Origin: Zeus faber
Taxonomy: Eukaryota > Chordata > Actinopteri > Zeiformes > Zeidae
Length of the DNA stretch: 64,000 nt
NCBI GenBank assembly: GCA_960531495.1
Contig: OY482848.1
Coordinates: forward strand, 29,580,708-29,644,707
Direction: 5' to 3'
This document shows, piece after piece, positions 44,601 through 56,170 of this stretch. A model generated the notes under the pieces. It made no database searches and was not told the DNA's origin. It saw nothing but the letters and a program-made list of their open reading frames with translations. A program made the translations under genes and the position numbers. Each line of letters begins with the position of its first letter. Positions within the stretch are counted from its first letter, which is position 1.

Positions 44601-45028
44601 CCTCGCTTGAAGTTCATCCATCTTGTTCTCCAGGGACTGAACGTTGGCAAGAAGGATGCTTAGCAGAGGTGGACGGTAAGGATGTGTCCTCATTCTGACC
44701 CAAATGCCGCCTCTTTAACCTCGGTGCTTCCTCCGTGGGCCCGCTCGTGGAACAGCGGCTCCATTTTTGTTGTTGTTGTTGAGTGTCTTCCCGTGTAGGA
44801 TTTCCGCCGGCCATTCTGCTTCCACGGATAAAAAGTCCCAAAGTTGTTCGTTTAGGGAAGTTTTTATATCCATGCATGAGTCCATCGCGGTCGTAAGAGG
44901 TAACTGCCGATGCTTTTTTGACGGACATTATGATAAAAAACTGAAAAAAATACTAAAACATGCAAAAGTTGACCGGAGCGCCGGCACAGGCGACCGCAAG
45001 GGGCGGCGCCATTATCGCCACTCCAGCT
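43716..45028 (-). mobile_element. LINE 5' half (UTR and endonuclease region)
   Basis: On the minus strand the start near 45,028 has gctggagtggcgataatggc and gccgcccct, similar in style to the 5' end of the LINE at 56.1 kb (agatggcggcgcc). An endonuclease remnant follows. The element stops at about 43,716, where Gypsy LTR-like sequence begins. So the LINE lost its 3' half, or an insertion/recombination removed it. Confidence 0.72.
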
Positions 45029-46467
45029 AGTAGCTAGTTCATATTCCTTCTTAATTGACAGTATGACAGAATAAACAAATGAGAAACTGTTTTTTGAGCT
45101 TGTGTCCTACACCTTACAAAGGCATTATACTCAACAAATGGAGAAGATTGAAGTTGATCAAAGTTGTTGGGAGATACCTTTCACAGCTGAGGACAATCCA
45201 TGCGATTCTAGGGACTGCTGTAACTAAACCTTTCAACAAGATGAATAGGTTTGATTAATTGACCTCTGTCAAGCAGTGAGTGGAGACATTTGATTCATCA
45301 TGAGTTTGAAAGTTGAGTTATCATTGTACTCCTTGTTGTGGCGCTTAAAGAACAAGCACTATCTGCAGGGAAACCTTTAGGCTGTGGCTTCATCAAGAGC
45401 CCAAGGGATTCAGACCTTTACAATTGATTGAACTCCTTATTATTCATCCTCCTCAATTGAGGGTATAACAGAATAATAAGTCGAAAAAAACATTATTGTC
45501 ATATGTTGGAAGAACGTTTGGAAAAGTTGACATCTAAAAGGAGAACTTGGAATAATAGATCTAAGTATCAGGGCATATGATAGGTGGCCAGTTCTGCCCT
45601 TGAATATTTGGATGAAGTATCTGGATGGGATGATAATACCCACACTTCGTCCATTCAGAAGAGCGCACAAAGAAGATACCCTACAGTTGAGTTTCCATAA
45701 CTAATCATTCAGAAATGTTCCTGAGACATAAGTGAATGGCATAGATTCTGGTGACTATGAAACTGCTAATACGTAAGAGACCAAAGTAAACCCAATAATT
45801 TGTTTATTTTAAGTCCTTATCCAGAGCAGCTGTCAGGATGGGTTTAGTCTAATCTTAGCTGTAATTCTGTGGCTACTGTCAAGTTGGTGTGCACGCTTTA
45901 GATATTCTAGATGTCGCATAGTTACACGTCATTTTATTATTCCTCAACATTGTTGTTACTAATGACTGCTTTCCAGCTCATTTTGAAGAAATAAAAAAGA
46001 GAAGTTGAAAGGATACAGGAAAGTAGCCATTTGAAAGCCCAAAAAAGGACACTGCACAAAAAGATGAACATACTGCACACTCAAAGTTAATTTACAACAG
46101 CTTCAGTTACAGCATTTATGCAACAAGCAACCATACTGAATCCAGCTCTCTATTCACTAGAAAAAAAATATCTTGGGGCTGTAGAGAGCTCAATACAGAG
46201 CAAAGAAGAGAAAAGATGAAGTTTAGGTGGTTCTTATCTACATTTCTGGACAGACTTTATAAAATGGCATGCAATCTATCCAACCATGAAAGATACAGCA
46301 AAGAAACTATCGTTGGATACTGTGGTGTTTGCCTCCCTATCAGTTTAAACATCATTTAAATCAGGAGACTTGTTGGAGAAAGCAAGACATCTGACGATGA
46401 ATAAAGATAGACAAGGATTTAGTAATAGGACTCCAGAAAAGAACATGAAAAGAGGCAGGCCAAAACA
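45029..46467. other. No recognisable gene
   Basis: Unassigned AT-rich sequence of about 1.4 kb. I see no terminal repeats or coding signature. Confidence 0.5.
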
Positions 46468-46550
46468 GGCAAAATGAATGTGGTCTTTACTATAATTTGG
46501 TACTAATATTATTAGTACCAAATGAAAGGAAAGACCGCATTCATTTTGCC
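46468..46550. repeat. 83-bp palindrome
   Basis: Arms ggcaaaatgaatgtggtctt.. and ..aagaccgcattcattttgcc are complementary over about 40 bp each, with only a few mismatches. The centre is at ctaatattattag (about 46,503-46,515), with almost no loop. Confidence 0.93.
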
Positions 46551-46599
46551 TTTTTCCTGCAATGCCCAGCGTTTCATTTAATCCCACTAGATGGCGCAT

Positions 46600-47240
46600 T
46601 CCAAACACAATTGACCTTTGTTGGAGTCTGGTCTTGCGGCAAAGGTGAGGAGAAGGGCAAAGGGCAAAGCCTTTGAGCCCTTCTGTAAAAATTAGAGGAC
46701 CAAAGAAAAGAAAAGTTGACAGTGAGTGCCGAGTGTTTAATAAAGATTGGACAACTAAATATTTTTTCACCGAAGTCCGATCAACGGCTGTATGTCTTAT
46801 TTGCCAAGAAACCGTTGCGGTTTTCAAAGAATACAATATAGCCACCACTTTTCCACCAAACATGCTAACTACCATAGCAAGCAGTAAACGCATGAAAGGG
46901 CGACTACTGCTCAGAGGTTGGCAGCCAATTTACAGACTCAGCAAAAAATAATTCACTGACAAACTACTATTCAAGAGTCAAGTACCAGGGCAAGTTATTT
47001 GCTGGCATTCAAATTAGCAAAGGCCAGCAAGCCTTTCTCCGAAGATGAGTTTTTGAAAGAATGCAAGGTAAAGATAGAAGGTCTCTTGTGTCCAGAGAGC
47101 AAAAAGAAAGTTGAAAAAATTAGTTTATCAGGCAGGATAGTGACTTGCCGTGTAAAACTAATTGACGAAGACATAACCAGCGAGTTAAACAAAAAAGCTG
47201 AGTCATTTAAGTTATATTCGTTAGCACTGGATGTAAGTAA
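46600..47240 (+). pseudogene. hAT transposase, N-terminal part (GTF2IRD2-like)
   Basis: The frame from 46,673 has KKRKVDSECRVFNKDWTTKY, FFTEVRSTAVCLICQETVAV and FKEYNIATTF, the start of the hAT transposase group that also gave rise to GTF2IRD2-like host genes. The C-x2-C zinc ligands are in CLIC. A second frame (46,999-47,240) continues with KASKPFSEDEFLKECKVKIE, and further with KKKVEKISLSGRIVTCRV and FKLYSLALDVSNN, where LALDES is normal. The core and C-terminus are missing. Transposon fossil rather than host gene, because of the frame break and truncation. Confidence 0.75.
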
Positions 47241-47264
47241 CAACATAAAATACACTCCCTGGCT

Positions 47265-47760
47265 CCCTGTAGGGCAGGCAACATCGGCAACCTGCGGCTC
47301 CCGAGCAGCATGTGGCTCTTTAGCTCAGTGTGTGTGGCTCTCCTTGAGCCCAGTGGCTCCCTGTGGCTTTGACAAAAAAATATATGGAAATGAATAATGG
47401 TAATTTTTCAACATTTTAATTTTAATTTATCATTGTTGTAGGCCTAAAGTGATTCTCACATTCTCCAATTGTAATAATGTGTAGCCTAGAAAAAAAAAGT
47501 TTTAACATTTCAGTCAAGTAAAATGTGAATCAGGGGTTTTAGTTTTCCAAGTTCCTTTGCTGGAACGCAGCTGTTATGTAAGCTCGCCACAGGAACATGA
47601 TGAGGCGGGGTCGATCAACCAATCAAAATCGAGTATTCGGCCCCTTACCCGCACACATGCAGACATTCCATCCAATGGGAGATCAGACAGCTGGGAGTGC
47701 ATACTGGATAGTTTCATGGATAAACACTGAACACTTAACTTCAAGAATACCTTTATTACA
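47265..47760. mobile_element. Probable hAT terminal fragment
   Basis: Sequence from cagggcaggcaacatcggcaa, with cctgcggctcccgagcagca and repeated tgtggctct words, resembles the ends of Charlie-like hAT elements. It follows immediately on the transposase fragment. The other end is not located. Confidence 0.4.
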
Positions 47761-48212
47761 ACTTTAAACAAGTAGTATGAAGGCTGAGCAGTTCTGCAGA
47801 AGAGCTGCCTTTTCCAACAATGTCACACACTTTTATATCTTTGTACACACCTTTTCTTGGTGTGGCCCTTTCAGAAGCCGCCTGAGGAATCTTGTTTTTA
47901 TATTGCTCACTACAAAGAGAGCTCCTTTTCTCCCTTCTTTGGCCATTAGTCTATTTTAATGGTAGCTGACCGCATGTTTAGAGGGCTGAGGCCTCTCCAG
48001 TCTCCTCAGCTGTCTTTGCTGCCACAATTGGGTTTCATTCATGACAGTTTGAACATAAATAATAATACCATACCATACCATTATGATATAGGCAGGTTTT
48101 TCCTGCCATATATTCCCTCCTTTTTTGGCGCTGACAATTGCCCAGCATGGGAATATACATCACCTACGACAAGTTCCCAGGGGTCACTTAGCTTGGTTTC
48201 TCACTACCAGGT
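47761..48212. other. No recognisable feature
   Basis: Unassigned; no coding signature. Confidence 0.35.
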
Positions 48213-48492
48213 CGTTAAGCAAATTGGTAGATAAGCAAGGACCTGTGTTATTTCACAGCAAGGGTGCGTGACGATTTTACACACTAGTGTAGTGAATACT
48301 GACAGACTAACAACAACAACACTGAGACTGAGATCAGTGATGAGATGAGATGCTTGACGCTGAGACGCCATGCACGCAGCGTACACGGCACGGTATTTTA
48401 CGCATCGCACAATACAGACTGGTCGGCGAGTTGGTCGTAAGTCCGAACGTTCGTTCAACAGGTAGGTCGTTAAGTTAGGAGTACCTGTATAC
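48213..48492 (-). mobile_element. Possible Tigger/mariner-like MITE
   Basis: The right end aggtcgttaagttaggagta and cctgta, with cgtaagtccgaacgttcg inside, resembles the cgacttacga-type terminal repeats of Tigger-like elements. A related caggtcgttaagc word occurs at the left (48,212-48,224). TA flanks are plausible. No transposase. Confidence 0.35.
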
Positions 48493-48699
48493 GTATCAAA
48501 AAAAGGTTCATATTTGGTTATCAGAAAAAATTTAAAATACCCATAACACTCATATAGTTTTCATGGTGGAAAATTAAAAACCACCTATAGTGTGGTATAA
48601 ACAGAAAAATATTACCAAATACAAGACCTGAATGTAGCAGGTCTTCTCGAGTTCAGACAATAGTGACACATCAATTATGTAATAGCAAGGTAATATAAT
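48493..48699. other. Unassigned AT-rich sequence
   Basis: Nothing is recognised. Confidence 0.3.
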
Positions 48700-48949
48700 G
48701 ATACAATCATGCTAGGAGTTACATAACACTACATAAGAATACATAATTTTGGTACCGTTAACTTCAAGCAGAGGAGTCCCTGTCGAACCAGGCCATAGAA
48801 CAGAATCGAAGCCTTGGCTGTAAGTCCGTAATCGCAGTCCATCCACATTGTAGTGTACTTGTGGGGCCATGCCCACATCAGTGTAAGTGTGGGGGTGGGT
48901 GCAAAGGTCATACTTTTCCATAACACAAAATCAGTCCTGGCTGTTGGGT

Positions 48950-50880
48950 GTTGCCAGTGTCAGGGGTAAGGGAAACTTTCCTCATGCAAGCAGAGTACTT
49001 TTCTTGTGGACCATCTGTGCATAGGTTATGCACGAAGCCTCCGCATCAGGTCCAAACGGCCCCACGTAAATCAGGGTTCTTATAGGGGCAGTCGAGGGAT
49101 CGCCCATGGCCGTTGCATGGCATCCCTTCTGGCGTGACATACTGCTATCGTGGTCAGCCAAATTCCCCAATGGGGCGAAGCGTTATTAGGGATAAATGTG
49201 CAGCATTGATCAGCGAACATATGACATACCCCTCCCTGTTCAACCAGTAAATAGGCTTGTGCTATCCCATTCTGCCATTTCATAAAACCTGTCGCCTGCA
49301 ACTGCTCCCCTAATGAGGAGAGGGCATCATAGGTGTAGGTATTGAACCTCTGTTGGTTGTAGTATAGTAGGTGATCCATTCCGCGTTCTTAGTCAGTGTA
49401 ATACTTGCAAAAGTACCCAACCCAGGGATAAACAAAAGGATTCCTAAAAGTCCTTCAGCTCCTGCCAAAATCTCACTTCGCGCCTTGTATTTGTTCAGTA
49501 TCCCCCTAGGCTGGCCTATACTATCTATGAACAAATCAGGATCAGGAATATATGCCCTTTTTTTCCTGCAAGAAATTATATTTTTGTGGCCGCTACCAAG
49601 TCCCAGACATCTGCTACTGACTGGCGTAACTGTGCTAATGCACAAATCCCATCCCAAAATGCTGGCAAAGTGCTGTGCAATGATCCGTCACCACACATCC
49701 AAAAGATGTCTGCCAATGGTTGGTCAACAGCGAGTTCATAGTAACATTCTTATCCTGAAGTCCCTTTGGGGTGTGAGACTCGGTGGTGCGTCAGCTACAT
49801 TACATCATTTTTGTACTACATTTGATAAACCGTCCAATGCTAACATTACATCTCTGAGAGTCGCACTCCTGTATTCCAAGAACCTTTAAATTTCTTACCA
49901 GTGGAACCATCCTATCAGCAATATTCTTCGATATTCTTACATCAAGAGACTTACATTCCCTTGTGAGCATTCCGTGCACAAGCTTCTGAGCTCCTGGTGA
50001 AATGGCAGTGCTGGAGTGTGCAGCTCGCCAGTGTACAGTGGAGCTAAAGGTATATCAGATACTCCGCAGTATAACTATCAGGATAAGGTAGAATCGGAAC
50101 CTGAACCACATCCTCGGCCCATGCTTTAATTTTTCTCTGGCACTGGCACCAAGTATCTCTGACTGGGACTACCCTTAATGAGTTTTGTCCCCCTTGAGTG
50201 CATGCCCAGCACGAGTCCGAAATATGTTGCTGGGCTGTATATGATAGCCACGCATACCACTCGTTGCCTAGTGCTTTATCATATTGGTCTCCTTTCTTAA
50301 CGTCCTGAGTGTTCGAGTGCTTAACATAAGCATGTATCAAATTAAACCAATTACCTATCTTTTTCCTGGTGGATTCCAACCATCCCCCTCTCCTTTATCA
50401 TTTGTAGGAGAGGTGGTGTTCGCTATAGTGACTCCGAGAGTAATTACTTCCCTGGCCAGGTCTGTCCACTCCACCCAGATTTACACACTGCCATCAAAGT
50501 ATGTTGTCCTACTCACCAGTATAAAAGTGTCGCGTATCTGCACCTGCACATGCACTTCTGCCCATACATCCCATTGTCAATCTATTACCCTTATAGTCAT
50601 GTTACACCCAAGATCAATTTTCGCCTCTAAATTTGATAATGGATCTTTCGCCCTCTCCTCGCTCTGTTCCTTTTTCATGTACTGCAATGGATCACATGAC
50701 TTCCTGAGGCAGCTGTGCTGGGATCGTTTATTCGAGTTGCATATCCTACAATCTGTTCTACCACTCGCTTGTATCTTAATAACAGTTCTCTCCTTGAGGC
50801 TGCTGCAGCATGGGGTGGCTTATAGTCACCCTCCTTTTGTGTTGTTTGGTTGACAGGCCAGATCGTCCATGTTAATGGTG
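48950..50880 (-). pseudogene. ERV env remnant (fossil)
   Basis: A surface-subunit piece with SCWACTQGG (about 50.2 kb) is followed by a hydrophobic, fusion-peptide-like stretch (GLLGILLFIPGLGTF, about 49.45 kb). A transmembrane-subunit ectodomain with GGVCHMFADQCCTFIPNNAS (about 49.23-49.18 kb) comes next, where the CX6CC motif and the preceding LLVEQGG are hallmarks of gamma-type envelope proteins. It directly follows the integrase end. Broken. Confidence 0.8.
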
Positions 50881-50889
50881 ATGAGGTCC

Positions 50890-53800
50890 TCATTCGGAAT
50901 CCGTCAGAGTCCACAGCAGATCAACTGCAGCCTGAGTATGGCCTTCTCCCTGAATGGCCGTTGGAGTCTCCCTGACCACCTTGTAGGGACCCTCCCTCCT
51001 TGGCTCATTCCACCGTCTCCTAAAGACTCTCAGGCAAACCAGGTCACCTGGTTCCACGCCCCTTACTGGCTCTTCCTCAGGCTCCGGAAACCTACATGTC
51101 TCTTGTTGGAATATCACTTCATGTATAGCAGTTAGTTGCCTGATATTTCTTTTAGTTCCATTTCCAATTGTTCCAGCGGTGGACCTTTGTAGGGTCCTTG
51201 AAGCACCGGTGCAGGCCTAGGTTGAGCCCTTAGCATCTCATGCGGAGTTAAATGCGTCATTCTGTTAGTCTGCATGCGATAACTCATTAATGCCAGTTGT
51301 AGTGCATCTACCCAATTCAATTTAGCGCTTGCACAAATTTGGTTTATTTTTGATATTAGTGTTCCATTCACTTGTTCCATTCCCTGTGACTGAGGATGGT
51401 ACACACAACCTAATCTTTGTTTTATCCTTAAATGCTGTAGCACCTGCTTCACTGTTTTTTGAATGAACAAAGAACCATTATCTGAGCTAATCTCTGTTGG
51501 AATGCCAAACCTTGGCATCGCCGCTCTGGTCAGAAACTTTATCACCATTCCTGCACCTTGGTCTGCTGAGCGAACAGTTTCCACCCAATCTGCTAAACCT
51601 GTCAGTCACCACCAGCATATATCTTTTCCCATGGACTTTCTTAATCATGTCTACGTAGTCTAAGACCAGATGTCGGAATGGTCCCTCAGATGTGGCAATG
51701 TGTTCTCATGGGGTAGTAAATGTTTTTCTTACGTTGTTTTTTGTACATATCGCACATTAGTTTAGTTGATTATCAACCATTGTTTGCAAGTATGGTGACC
51801 GAAAACCTTGTTTTCTGAATTTTCTCACTATTTCCTCCATTGTGCAATGGTCAAAACTATGTGCATTAGTGATAAGCATTCCTAACAATGCTGTCAGTGC
51901 CACCAACATTTCATCATGGTTTCTCCATAACCCTATGGGGGTGCACACAGTACCCCTCTTTATCCACATGTTTGGCTTATATGCCAGCCTTGTCCTGCAT
52001 CCTTTCAATGTCATCCAGGGTTGGTGCTGCTTCTGCAATTACCAGTGGTGCCTGTATTCCTGATACATTCTTTGATGCCTGTTTTGCTGCCTCATCAGCC
52101 GCATTGCTTCCGAAGATTTTATCTAATCATTTCCTTTTTCATGTGCCTTACACTTAACTATTGCCACTTGTTTTTGTAGTAACAACGATGTCATCAGATC
52201 ATAAATCTGGGTGTTATGGAGTATAGGTGTGCCGTCTGTTTTCTTTAACCCTCTTTGCTTCCAAACTGCTCCAAACAGATGACAAAAGCCATGTGCGTAT
52301 GCTGAGTCTGTGTAGATGTTCACTATCCGTCCTTCACCTTTCTGATATGCAACTGTCAAGGCCTTTAATTCTGCCAACTGTGCTGAGCATGGTTGAGGAC
52401 AGGCCTCACTATGGATCGTGATTAACTGTCCATCAGCTTGGCAACGCACCACAGCCAATCTGCATGATAACCAGTGTGATCCTTTTTGTTTTCAAAGGCT
52501 GCCTCTGCATCACTTTTCCATATTAAAATAGTTTTTAACTCTGTCAGACATGTCTTTCTCATCAACTCTCTCAGTGGGGCTGTTTTAAGTGCGTAATCTT
52601 CAATCCAATGTGAACTGAATCCTGTCATTCCTAGGAACGTCATAATTTGTTTCACCGTCTGTGGTTTCAGAGCTTTACTGATTCCTTCCAATTGGCTTGG
52701 GGCTATTGCTTTTGTCTGAGCTATTGTGCGCCCTAGGTATTCTACCTCTGGCTGACAGAGGTAGAATGGGAAACTTTGGGCCCTCCTTCAGCCAATTTCT
52801 TTCGAACCATTATTGAATCCTTATGACACTGTCCTTATGTTGCTGAACACGTGAACAAATCATCAATGTATTTAATCATGCTTGAAGACATGTGGTGAGT
52901 GTTTGAATCCTTGGGGCATTCATGTATGTGTACTGCTTTCCTTTGTACGTGAATGCAAACAAATGTTGGCTTTCTTCTGCCAATGGCACACTAAGAAATG
53001 CTCCCCAAAGATCTACCACTGTGAAATACAGTATTTGGCATGAGATGGGATATTTGTCAACAGCTTATGTGGATTTGGGACCTCTGCATGTTGGTCTTCT
53101 ACAATCTCATTCACTGCGCTTAGATCATGTACCAGCCTCCACTTCTTTTTGTCTGCCTTCAGAACTGAGAGGAGTATTGCAACAGCTCTTTGTCTCTATA
53201 AGTATTCTTGCCATTTTCATCCCTTCTATTGTTTTTTCTATACCTGCCTCTGCTTCTGGCTTAATGTAATATTGTGGTCTCCGGGGAGGTTTTGTGTTTG
53301 GCCTTTCCCATAACTGAACTGGATTTGCCGATTTAACCAATCCCACATATGTGTCATGCTTGGACTATATCTGTTCTTGGATTACCGGCTTCATCTCTTC
53401 CCTCAACATTTTTGTTTGTGTTGCGTCTTCCTTATTGCTTCTGCATCTGTCGTTTTTCCGCAACCTCAATCTCTTGTAGCTTTCCTTCCAACCCTGTGTC
53501 ACAAAGTATTTTTGTAAAGGTATTCCACTCAGAATTGAGTATCAGTGGGTTATGTGTTCTTATCCATTTCAGTGTTTTTTCCAGCTTCATCATGTAACCT
53601 AACTCCTTAGTTTCTGTTTCAGCAGTGAAACATGTGGTGCAATTTCTGGCATTTTGTACCACTTTTCTATAGCATCGCCTGTACATGATCTTCAATTTCC
53701 ATTGCTACTCCCTGTGGGCCAATGATTATATATTGTGACCACATCATTGTCTTTTTTCCTGCTGCCTCTTTCTGCCATTCTTGTTCCAGTATTGGATCCT

Positions 53801-54250
53801 GACCTGTATCACACTGTAGTGTACAATGATAGCCTAGTCTGGACTCTCTAGCCTCGGGAAGTAAAACTCTGATATACCTTCCCCTCTTGTCCATAGTTTG
53901 CTCCACTGCTTGTCGCATTTCTTCTTTCCATTATACATTAACTATTTGTTCTTGCCTCATCAACATCTGCATGTTAATTCCTGCTTTTTCTATGATCACT
54001 CATTCAGGGGTGCATAGTCTGCAGTCCCATTTTGCATAATCCATCTCTTCCTAACAAATGTACTGGTGTACTTGATACATATATTGGAATTTTGGTCACA
54101 CGACCATGTGTTTGAAGATTTACTGGAGCTGTCACGTCACTGTCTTAGCAAATTTTCCAGACATGGGGAGTTGAGAGGCATAATTTGGATTTACACATGT
54201 GTAAGCAGCTCCAGTGTCTACCATCATTGGTGTGCCTCTATCATTAACCT
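50890..54250 (-). pseudogene. ERV pro-pol remnant (fossil)
   Basis: Recognisable family signatures include a protease MVDTGAAYTCV near 54.2 kb, RT connection text (PQTVKQIMTFLGMTGFSSHW), RNase H text (LAELKALTVAYQKGEGRIVN with YTDSAYA) and integrase text (PRFGIPTEISSDNGSLF and YHPQSQGMEQVNGTL). A C-terminal integrase piece is GDLVCLRVFRRRWNEPRREG near 51.0 kb. The integrase style is that of class I fish ERVs. Fossil. Confidence 0.8.
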
Positions 54251-54350
54251 TGCATGTGTATTGCATATCGCGTGTGCCAATAGCATCAGCACATGCTCAG
54301 CCATTTGGCTGAGAGCCACTTCAGCAAATACATCCATTTGATTTGCTAAA

Positions 54351-55540
54351 TATTATTTTTTACATCACATGCATTTGCTGCATTTCAATTTGCTTATCGC
54401 ATATAATTATTTAGGATATAAGGAAATGGTAAGTGACGGCTTGACTACTTTGAGTACTTTGTACTCAGTACTTTGATCGAGGAGAATTTTACATTTACAT
54501 ATTAAGCATTTAGCTCAAACTATGAGCCAAATTGCCATAAACATTTGTGTGGGAGATTACAGTAGATTTCAACTTGGACCTAAAAAGCATACTGTGGTGT
54601 ATTTCGACTCATGAACAAGAAATAGGTTACCAAAAATGAAACCATTATGAATGGACATATCTTCCCGTTGCAAAAATCCATCTGACATTTTTGCCCACCA
54701 AATTAATGCTGGGGTTGTTAATTTCCTTCCCTAACTAAAGCATCTCAGAAAGGTAGTTTGAGTGTAAAATACTTCTGTTCTTTCAAATAATGGGACAAGA
54801 TGTTGAGTAAAGAATAACACTTATTTGTGAGTAGGGATATATTTTGGGATCATGGTCAAAATATTAAGGGATTCGATTCTGTTAGTTGCAACTATTCACT
54901 GACCCTACTTAAAGGCCAGCTCTTAAAGGCCAACATTTAAAGGTCAGCTTCTAATTTGTAGCGCCTTACCATCAACAGTGTACAAACCATAAACCAACCA
55001 TTAAGAAAATACTCTGCAAAGTAAGTCCCTGCAAAAAAGTATTTGATGATAAAACAAAACTACTGAAGATTGTTCTTCAGCAATCTTCGGGAACTGGAAA
55101 GGGTTCCTGGAAGAAATTTTGGAGGGAGTTCTGGTGTAACTGTTAACCGGTTAATGAAGCCAAACAAAGCACGACTACTTGCACCTCCATTTGAAAGTGT
55201 AACAACATATCTAAATCTATGTAATCACATAAACATACTGTATATGCACACACATAATGAAGAATACAACCTCATATATCCTCAGTCACATATCTTTATT
55301 TTCACATGGTTTTCCAAACCGTACAAATGGGAGTATAGTCTGTATGCTATCGTCTTTTCGGCCTCCCCCCACCAATGCAGCTGCAAGAGCAAGAACACAC
55401 CTCACTGTACTTGGTGTGTCAAGACTTATCTTGAACACTTATAAATCTGTGACATCTAACTGATCATATATTCTCTGACTCCCTGAAAAGAAACTGTTCG
55501 ACTCAGAGAGCTGCACGAGAGCACATCTCTGACCCGACCC
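54351..55540. other. No recognisable gene
   Basis: Possible leader/LTR region of the ERV or unrelated DNA. No coding signature and no matching repeat at the other end of the ERV. Confidence 0.35.
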
Positions 55541-55633
55541 TTGTACAAGTAAAAACCAGCGTCTGTCTGCCTCTTTTTTTAAAACCACCAATGGACAAAC
55601 TACAGATTATAGCAACCCTAAGTTTCTGTAACA
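55541..55633. repeat. 94-bp block, copy A (LTR-end-like)
   Basis: The block ttgtacaagtaaaaaccagc ..cgtctgtctgcctc.. tttctgtaaca recurs at 59,962-60,056 in the same orientation with about ten differences. It reads ..CA at its right end, or TG.. on the other strand, as LTR termini do. A TGG-starting word follows five bases later. Orientation and family are unsettled. Confidence 0.6.
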
Positions 55634-55929
55634 TAATCTGGTGTCACGGAACAGGATCGAGCTGCATCCAGGGGGACCATCGATGACGGATAGACTAAAA
55701 CCCTCGTTTGGAGGACTGTCCTTCGGTGGGACTCCGAGGTGCCGCCTCGATCTACGTTCCTTTTATTTTTTTTGTTACCTGTGCTGTCAGCATGCTGGGC
55801 ATACAACAGAGTATTGGTATGACATTGCATCCAGGACAGAGTTAGTCTGCAAGTGGAGTTCAACTTCTCAACCTGCAATGCAACTCTTTATTAATTCTTA
55901 AATCATCAAGAACTGCTGCAATAACTCTG
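55634..55929. other. Unassigned sequence
   Basis: No family is recognised. It lies between copy A and the inverted L1 end. Confidence 0.3.
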
Positions 55930-56170
55930 TCCTGTGGATGACCTGTAGAATGACAAGAGCACAGTTTTTGGTTATAGAGAACCACCACAAACACCCCTCT
56001 TTGGAGAATTATTTATCATGTTTGGGTCTATAAACAACTGATCACTAATCCAAGAGGGGGAGAATCACCAAATAAACATAGAAAAAAAAAACATTTACAC
56101 AAAAATATAAACATTGGATGACGATGACGAACATCCAACGACGATGGCGCATGTGTAAGATGGCGGCGCC

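Larger units (their letters stand above)
48700..54350 (-). mobile_element. Endogenous retrovirus fossil, class I-like, with env
   Basis: Remnants of pro, pol and env lie in retroviral order on the minus strand: protease (about 54.25-54.0 kb), RT (about 53.3-52.5), RNase H (about 52.46-52.12), integrase (about 51.7-50.9) and env (about 50.9-48.9). A gag region and paired LTRs were not recognised. The env transmembrane part has the CX6CC pattern of gamma-type retroviruses. The fossil has many breaks, probably well over ten, so it is clearly broken and old. Confidence 0.82.

Noticed and set aside
46673-47240. Host GTF2IRD2-like gene
   Set aside because: Only the transposase N-terminal region is present, in two frames and truncated.
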